64,000 nt of DNA, taken from positions 1 through 64,000 of the forward strand of contig JAXMDK010000011.1 in NCBI GenBank assembly GCA_046348855.1, written 5' to 3'. The position numbers and the translations under genes were made by a program. Every line of letters begins with the position of its first letter. Positions within the stretch are counted from its first letter, which is position 1. A model generated the notes under the pieces. It saw only the letters and a program-made list of their open reading frames with translations, made no database searches and was not told where the DNA came from. Shown one piece after another: positions 59,115 through 64,000 of this stretch. The DNA comes from TMP-24 sp046348855. GTDB taxonomy: Bacteria; Pseudomonadota; Alphaproteobacteria; Rhodobacterales; Rhodobacteraceae.

Positions 59115-59903
59115 ATGTCCGAAGCCATCAGCCGCAAGATCGACACCAGCCAGATGCAGGTCAGCAACGAGGTCGCGATCCAGATCAGCGGCATGAACAA
59201 GTGGTATGGCGCCTTCCATGTGCTGCGCGACATCAACATGACGGTGATGAAGGGCGAACGGATCGTCATCTGCGGTCCGTCCGGGTCGGGCAAGTCGACG
59301 CTGATCCGCTGCATCAACCGGCTCGAGGAACATCAGCAGGGCCAGATCAGCGTCGATGGCACCGAACTGACCAGCGACCTGAAGAACATCGACAAGGTGC
59401 GGTCGGAAGTTGGCATGGTGTTCCAGCACTTCAACCTGTTCCCGCACCTGACGATCCTGGAAAACTGCACGCTGGCGCCGATCTGGGTCAGGAAGGTGCC
59501 GAAGAAGGAAGCCGAGGAAACGGCGATGCACTTTCTGTCGAAGGTCAAGATCCCCGAACAGGCGCACAAGTACCCCGGCCAGTTGTCGGGCGGCCAGCAG
59601 CAGCGGGTGGCGATCGCCCGGTCGCTGTGCATGAAGCCCAGGATCATGCTCTTCGACGAACCGACCTCGGCCCTCGACCCGGAAATGATCAAGGAGGTGC
59701 TGGACACGATGATCCAGCTGGCCGAGGAAGGCATGACCATGCTGTGCGTGACCCACGAGATGGGCTTTGCCCAGGCGGTGGCGAACCGGGTGATCTTCAT
59801 GGACCAGGGCCAGATCGTCGAACAGAACTCGCCCAAGGAGTTCTTCAACAATCCGCAATCGGACCGGACTAAGCTGTTCCTGAGCCAGATCCTCGGGCAT
59901 TGA
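59115..59903 (+). CDS. bztD: Glu/Gln/Asp/Asn ABC transporter, ATPase
   Basis: The 262-residue ATPase has Walker A GPSGSGKSTLIRCINRLE, Q-loop VFQHFNLFPHLT, signature LSGGQQQRVAIARSL, Walker B IMLFDEPTSALDPE and the switch His in CVTHEMGFA. ATG 59115 follows tagggagacc. It powers import by BztABC. A Rhodobacterales-style GC hairpin ends the operon. Confidence 0.97.
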   Translation: MSEAISRKIDTSQMQVSNEVAIQISGMNKWYGAFHVLRDINMTVMKGERIVICGPSGSGKSTLIRCINRLEEHQQGQISVDGTELTSDLKNIDKVRSEVGMVFQHFNLFPHLTILENCTLAPIWVRKVPKKEAEETAMHFLSKVKIPEQAHKYPGQLSGGQQQRVAIARSLCMKPRIMLFDEPTSALDPEMIKEVLDTMIQLAEEGMTMLCVTHEMGFAQAVANRVIFMDQGQIVEQNSPKEFFNNPQSDRTKLFLSQILGH

Positions 59904-59910
59904 GGCGAGG

Positions 59911-59945
59911 CCGGGGGCTCTGCCCCCGGACCCCCGGGATATTTC
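59911..59945 (+). terminator. terminator after bztD
   Basis: CCGGGGGC-tct-GCCCCCGG is a perfect 8-bp stem, followed by acccccgggatattt. I recall this GGGGGCTCTGCCCCC...CCCCCGGGATATTT pattern from other Rhodobacterales genomes. It lies between convergent genes. Confidence 0.75.
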
Positions 59946-59972
59946 AGAACGGAAGAAGCCGCAGGGTTTCCT

Positions 59973-60491
59973 TCAGTCGCGCCCGGACGGCACGAAGAAA
60001 TCCAGCACGCTGCCGGTTCCGGGGCGGACGTCCGCCCAGTTGTCGGCCTGGAAATCGATGACCAGCGTCGCAGCGGTGGGATAGCGAGCGAAGTCCGGGT
60101 GGTTCGGCGCCCGCGCCGGCAGGAGCCGGGCGAATTCGGCAATGCCGGGATTGTGGCCCAGCATCATCACCGTATCGCGGGTGGCGCGCGCGAGCTGCTT
60201 CAGCATCACGTCGGGCGAGGCATGATACAGCGCGTCGACATAGTCGATCTTCGGGGTGACCTCCAGGGGCGCCATCGCGGCGATGGCCCAGGTCTGGCGG
60301 GTGCGGGTGGCCGACGAACACAGCACCTGGTCGGGTTCGTAGCCGCGCGAATGCAGCCATTCGCCCAGTTCCAGCGCCGACCGCCGGCCGCGGGCGTTCA
60401 GGGGCCGTTCGTGATCGGCGATGGCGGGGTCATCCCAAGCGGACTTCGCATGGCGCGTCAGGATCAGGCGTCTGTGTCCGGCTGGGATCAT
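59973..60491 (-). CDS. SixA-like histidine phosphatase
   Basis: The 172-residue protein belongs to the histidine phosphatase superfamily. The RHG-type motif is LILTRHAKSAWDD, with the catalytic His in TRHA, and the second His lies in MMLGHNPGIAEFARLL. SixA removes phosphate from phosphohistidine in phosphorelay proteins; for this short form other phosphate esters are possible. ATG 60491 overlaps the ferredoxin gene by four bases, and an upstream extension was rejected. Confidence 0.86.
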   Translation of the reverse strand: MIPAGHRRLILTRHAKSAWDDPAIADHERPLNARGRRSALELGEWLHSRGYEPDQVLCSSATRTRQTWAIAAMAPLEVTPKIDYVDALYHASPDVMLKQLARATRDTVMMLGHNPGIAEFARLLPARAPNHPDFARYPTAATLVIDFQADNWADVRPGTGSVLDFFVPSGRD

Positions 60492-61138
60492 TTGTGGAAA
60501 AGCCTCATGTGATAGGCGGACTGTTCCGGCAACCTGCCATAGGCTTGTGACAGGGGGCAAGCGCGACGAACGACGCACCCCCGAGAAAGACAGTCCGCGC
60601 CCTCGGTCCGGTCGAGGAAGGCATGGCAGGCCGGCAGGTCATAGCCCTTCGCATCGAGCGCGCCGGCCGGGCAGGCGGTCAGGCAGGGCTTTGCGGCGCA
60701 ACTGTCGCAGGGGTTCGCGGCCGGCGTGGGGGCGAACGTTTCGCGCAGCGCCACCGCCCCCCGGTAGGACACGAAAAGGCCGGCCCGGTCGTGGACCAGA
60801 AGCCGGACCGGCGAGGCGAAGGCCCGGCCCGACCGCAGCGCCCACTGGAAGAACGGGCGGTAGGGCGGCCCGCCGAACGGAAAGGCCGCCTTGCCGCCCA
60901 GGTCGCAGGCGATCTTGCCGATCACCCGGCGCGACCAGCGGTCGACCGGGTCGGGGGCACCGTCCCGCCATTCAGGCTGGTCCTTGAGATGCGCCCAGAA
61001 GCCGGGCTCGGCCGGGCCGAACAGCACCAGGCTGCGGAAATCCGCGGCAAACCCGTCCTCGGGCAGGATCGGCAGGGTGCCGAACACCGCCAGCCGGTGG
61101 GGCGCGGCCAGCGCGGCGATGTCGTCGAGCAGGCTCAC
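60488..61138 (-). CDS. ferredoxin-like 4Fe-4S protein
   Basis: The 216-residue protein has a C-terminal iron-sulfur region with CDSCAAKPCLTACPAGALDA and CLSRGCVVRRACPLSQAYGR, enough Cys residues for one or two clusters. The N-terminal half (PEDGFAADFRSLVLFGPAEP, WSRRVIGKIACDLGG) recalls the B12-free relatives of QueG, but no full epoxyqueuosine-reductase domain is present. The electron partner is unknown. It overlaps argB and the SixA gene by four bases each. Confidence 0.8.
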   Translation of the reverse strand: MSLLDDIAALAAPHRLAVFGTLPILPEDGFAADFRSLVLFGPAEPGFWAHLKDQPEWRDGAPDPVDRWSRRVIGKIACDLGGKAAFPFGGPPYRPFFQWALRSGRAFASPVRLLVHDRAGLFVSYRGAVALRETFAPTPAANPCDSCAAKPCLTACPAGALDAKGYDLPACHAFLDRTEGADCLSRGCVVRRACPLSQAYGRLPEQSAYHMRLFHK

Positions 61139-62028
61139 CGCAGGCGCGGCTTCACGCGCGGCTCGGTCGACCGGATCTGGCTGCCGGCGCCCATGTCGGT
61201 GAAAAGTTCCAGCAGGCAGGCGTTCGGCGTCCGGCCATCCATGATCGTCACCGCCCGCACCCCGAGATCGAGCGCCATCAGCGCGGTTTCGGTCTTGGGG
61301 ATCATGCCGCCCGAGATCACGCCCTCGGCGGTCATCCGGCGGACTTCCTCGGGGGTGATCTGGGTCATGACCTCGCCCGCTGCGTTCTTGACCCCGGCCA
61401 CGTCGGTCAGAAGCAGCAGCCGGTCGGCCTGAAGCGCGCCGGCGATGGCGCCCGCCGCCGTATCGCCGTTGACGTTGAAGGTTTCGTTATCGGCCATGCC
61501 GGTCGCGACCGGGGCGATCACCGGGATGATCCCGGCGTTGTAAAGATCGCGGATCACCTGCACGTTCATTTCGACCGGCTTGCCGACGAAGCCCAGCTCC
61601 GGGTCGTCGGCCACGCAGACCATCAGGTCGTCGTCCTTGCCGGAAATGCCCACGGCGCGGCCGCCCTGATCGTTGATGGCCTGGACGATCCGCTTGTTGA
61701 CAAGGCCGGACAAGATCATCTCGACCACTTCGACGGTGGCCTTGTCAGTCACCCGCTTGCCGCGCACGAATTCCGACTTGATCCCGAGCTTGGTCAGCAT
61801 CTCGTTGATCATCGGCCCGCCGCCGTGGACGACGACCGGATTGACGCCCACCTGCCGCATCAGCACCACATCGCGGGCGAACTCGGCCATCGCATCCTCG
61901 TCACCCATCGCATTGCCGCCGAACTTGACGACCACGACCGCGCCCGAGAACCGCTGAAGATAGGGCAGCGCCTCGGAAAGGGTCTTGGCGGTGGCGATCC
62001 AGTCACGGTCCATGTTCTGCTTCTTCAT
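61135..62028 (-). CDS. argB: acetylglutamate kinase
   Basis: The 297-residue enzyme phosphorylates N-acetylglutamate, the second step of arginine synthesis. It has VVVVKFGGNAM near residue 32, VVVHGGGPMINEMLTKLGI, FNVNGDTAAGAIAGALQADR and LLLLTDVAGVKN. The long N-terminal helix (MDRDWIATAKTLSEALPYLQ) is characteristic of arginine-inhibited hexameric ArgB, so feedback inhibition is likely. It is the first gene of a three-gene minus-strand operon. Confidence 0.96.
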   Translation of the reverse strand: MKKQNMDRDWIATAKTLSEALPYLQRFSGAVVVVKFGGNAMGDEDAMAEFARDVVLMRQVGVNPVVVHGGGPMINEMLTKLGIKSEFVRGKRVTDKATVEVVEMILSGLVNKRIVQAINDQGGRAVGISGKDDDLMVCVADDPELGFVGKPVEMNVQVIRDLYNAGIIPVIAPVATGMADNETFNVNGDTAAGAIAGALQADRLLLLTDVAGVKNAAGEVMTQITPEEVRRMTAEGVISGGMIPKTETALMALDLGVRAVTIMDGRTPNACLLELFTDMGAGSQIRSTEPRVKPRLR

Positions 62029-62138
62029 CTGCGCCTCGCGGTTACCGGGACTTGTTAGACCGCCAAGGGGCGGTTGCCAAGCTTGCCGGCCGGGGGAAAG
62101 CCACTATCATCGCCGCAGCTATTCGTCGGAGGTCTTTC

Positions 62139-62783
62139 GTGAGGGCGGTTCTTCTGGGGGTTGTTCTGGCGCTGTTGGGGTTGGTGCAGGAGGCGGCAGG
62201 GGAGGAGAAATACTTTCCGCCGGGCGTCTGGGGGCCGGTCCCGAAGGGAAGTAACGAGTCCGCAGCCGAAAGGGACGATGGCTACGAGAAATGGCTCGGG
62301 GCCAAACTTGCAAAACTGGGCGAGAGTCCGCTTTGGGAAGAGCGGGCCAAGGCCGGGGTGCCGTTTGCCATTCGCGTTTCTTACTATCCGGGGGCGGTGA
62401 TACCCGATTCCGACATGATCCGGCTTATGGTCGATGCCAAGGGCTCAATGCGTTTTGTCTACTCGGGTTTCCGGTTCAGGGATTTTCAGCATATTGATAC
62501 GCAGAATCCCGACTTGGTGCCGGTGCATGAGAGGAAAAAGGTCGATGGGGACTTGGCCAAAGAAATCCTCGACGCAGTTTCCGAGATTGCTCCTTATACC
62601 GGCAAGACACCCTCGACGATCCCGAATGAGGGTGGGTTCGATGGCACGACGGTCCTCTTTGAATTTTCGAGGAATGGCACTTACAACGCCATGACGCGAA
62701 CGGAGCAAGCCCTTGGGAATGACGATCCCCTAGCAAGGCTTCTTACGCTGATCGCCCGCGCGGCTCGGGCACCATCAAATTAG
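62139..62783 (+). CDS. hypothetical secreted protein
   Basis: The 214-residue protein starts with GTG at 62139, six bases after GGAGG. A signal peptide (VRAVLLGVVLALLGLVQEAA) and a mature part beginning near EEKYFPPG follow. Pieces include YEKWLGAKLAKLGESPLWEE, PFAIRVSYYPGAVIPDSDMI and VLFEFSRNGTYNAMTR. The sequence is less GC-rich than its neighbours, and I do not recognise a family. It is divergent from argB, and it may be a recent acquisition. Confidence 0.6.
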   Translation: MRAVLLGVVLALLGLVQEAAGEEKYFPPGVWGPVPKGSNESAAERDDGYEKWLGAKLAKLGESPLWEERAKAGVPFAIRVSYYPGAVIPDSDMIRLMVDAKGSMRFVYSGFRFRDFQHIDTQNPDLVPVHERKKVDGDLAKEILDAVSEIAPYTGKTPSTIPNEGGFDGTTVLFEFSRNGTYNAMTRTEQALGNDDPLARLLTLIARAARAPSN

Positions 62784-62836
62784 TCAGGTGACCGCTTCTG
62801 GCCGGTTCCATCAAACGGAAAACAGAAAGGCTGATC

Positions 62837-63565
62837 GTGGAGATGAAAACCCTGCTTCTGACCGGCGCCTCGCGCGGGATCGGCCATGCGACGGTCAAGC
62901 GCTTCGGGCGCGAGGGGTGGCGGGTGCTGACCTGTTCGCGCCAGCCGTTCGACCCGCGCTGCCCGTGGCCGGGGGGCGAGGAGAACCATATCCAGATCGA
63001 CCTGGCCGACCCGACCGCCACCATCGCGGCGATCGAGGTGATCCGCGGCAAGCTGGGCGGCCGGCTCGACGCGCTGGTCAACAATGCCGGCGTGTCGCCG
63101 AAAGGGCCGGGGGGCGGGCGGCTCAATTCCATCGACACCGACCTGCGCGACTGGGGCAAGGTCTTCCATGTCAATTTCTTCGCGCCGATCGTGCTGGCGC
63201 GGGGGCTGAAGGACGAACTCTCGGCGGCGCGGGGCGCGGTGGTCAACGTGACCTCGATCGCCGGCAGCCGGGTACATCCGTTCGCCGGCGCGGCTTACGC
63301 GACATCCAAGGCGGCGCTGAAGGCGCTGACCCGCGAGATGGCCCATGATTTCGGCCCCCTTGGCGTGCGGGTGAACGCCATCGCGCCGGGCGAGATCGAG
63401 ACCTCGATCCTGTCGCCCGGTACCGAGAAGATCGTCGAAACGCTGCCGCTGCGCCGGCTCGGCCAGCCGGCCGAGGTTGCCGAAGTGATCTGGTTCCTGT
63501 GCACCGACCAGTCGTCCTATGTGACCGGCACCGAGATCGAGGTGAACGCCGGCCAGCATGTCTGA
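62837..63565 (+). CDS. SDR family oxidoreductase
   Basis: The 242-residue Rossmann-fold enzyme has LLLTGASRGIGHATVKRFG, VNNAGVSPKGPGG, NVTSIAGSRV and the catalytic AYATSKAALKALTREM, then VRVNAIAPGEIETSI and VTGTEIEVNAGQHV. The GTG at 62837 is favoured because gaaagg lies six bases upstream; ATG 62843 is the alternative. Substrate is unknown. It is convergent with engB. Confidence 0.88.
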   Translation: MEMKTLLLTGASRGIGHATVKRFGREGWRVLTCSRQPFDPRCPWPGGEENHIQIDLADPTATIAAIEVIRGKLGGRLDALVNNAGVSPKGPGGGRLNSIDTDLRDWGKVFHVNFFAPIVLARGLKDELSAARGAVVNVTSIAGSRVHPFAGAAYATSKAALKALTREMAHDFGPLGVRVNAIAPGEIETSILSPGTEKIVETLPLRRLGQPAEVAEVIWFLCTDQSSYVTGTEIEVNAGQHV

Positions 63566-63586
63566 CGCCGGGGGCGAGGCCTCGGC

Positions 63587-64000
63587 TCAGGCGAGCGTGG
63601 CGATCAGCGCCCGCAGCGTTTCGATCCCCTCGCCCTTTTCCGACGAGGTCAGCAGGATCTCGGGGTAGGCCGCCGGGTGCTTCTGCAAGGCGGCGCGGAC
63701 CTGGGCGAAGATCGCGTCGCGGTCGACGGCCTTGACCTTGTCGGCCTTGGTCAGCACCACCTGGAAGGTGACGGCGGAACGGTCCAGCAGCGTCAGGATT
63801 TCCTCGTCGACCGCCTTGATCCCGTGGCGGCAGTCGATCAGCACGAAGGCGCGGCGCAGGGTGGCGCGGCCGGCCAGATAGGCCTTGAGCAGCCTTTGCC
63901 ATTTCTCGACCACCGGCTTCGGCGCCTCGGCAAAGCCATAGCCGGGCAGGTCGACCAGATAGTGGCTGTCGGCCAGGGTGAAATAGTTGATTTCCTGCGT
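63587..64000 (-). CDS. engB: ribosome biogenesis GTPase EngB (YihA/YsxC), 5' end outside the window
   Basis: The last 138 codons of EngB are present. The G3 box is seen in YLVDLPGYGFAEAPKPVVEK, G4 as LTKADKV in place of NKxD, and G5 as TSSEKGEG. The protein assists assembly of the 50S subunit and is essential in many bacteria. The frame is open through base 64000 on the minus strand, so the N-terminus with the P-loop lies beyond the edge. Confidence 0.93.
   Translation of the reverse strand, partial: TQEINYFTLADSHYLVDLPGYGFAEAPKPVVEKWQRLLKAYLAGRATLRRAFVLIDCRHGIKAVDEEILTLLDRSAVTFQVVLTKADKVKAVDRDAIFAQVRAALQKHPAAYPEILLTSSEKGEGIETLRALIATLA

Overview
The window is GC-rich and reads as chromosomal DNA of an alphaproteobacterium of the Rhodobacterales (Rhodobacteraceae/Paracoccaceae type). 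The evidence is a bztABCD glutamate/glutamine transporter, an ATP12 chaperone, an alphaproteobacterial layout of rpoBC and ribosomal-protein operons, a 101-residue zinc-free S14, and sigma-70 promoters of the TTGACA-N17-TATACG type. I found no rRNA, tRNA, CRISPR array, transposase or recombinase gene.

Layout. 0-6.5 kb: envelope and housekeeping genes (thioesterase, UMF1-type MFS carrier, mepA, phytase-like esterase, yhhQ, a structured RNA or micro-ORF locus, S49 peptidase, SDR). 6.5-9.6 kb: uvrC behind an AT-rich regulatory gap, then an ArsR/SRPBCC pair on the minus strand. 9.6-21.8 kb, minus strand: secE-nusG-rplKAJL-rpoBC. 21.9-26.1 kb, plus strand: a DMT carrier and a compact envelope-lipid cassette (GT2, LAB_N, GT39, PAP2). 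26.1-49.2 kb, plus strand: str, S10, spc and alpha operons (rpsL to rplQ). Two accessory insertions interrupt them: one between rplP and rpmC (SEC-C protein, 2OG-Fe(II) oxygenase, parDE, two unknown genes) and one between rpmD and rplO (unknown genes). 49.4-50.8 kb: a luxR/luxI quorum-sensing pair. 50.8-55 kb: rarA, crcB, an RluA-family pseudouridine synthase, a HAD hydrolase and ATP12. 55.2-59.9 kb: bztABCD. 60-64 kb: a SixA-like phosphatase, a ferredoxin and argB on the minus strand, then a secreted unknown and an SDR, and the end of engB.

The sequence carries many small indels. fusA, mepA, the RluA-family gene and the SEC-C gene each have one or two frameshifts. A block of about 2.5 kb holding rplO, secY and adk is shifted every few tens of bases. 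Several of these genes are essential and no other copy is visible, so base-calling or assembly error is more likely than decay.

The most interesting biology is the rplP-rpmC island. The last 32 codons of the oxygenase gene recur downstream of parDE with only synonymous differences. A shorter third remnant follows the next gene, as if modules had repeatedly entered at the 3' end of one gene. The island sits between an intrinsic terminator and a fresh promoter, so it splits the ribosomal superoperon. Other leads are a micro-ORF whose Shine-Dalgarno matches the 16S rRNA 3' end over 16 bases and may pair with a downstream element, strong hairpins at several junctions of the ribosomal operons, and a lux pair directly behind rplQ.
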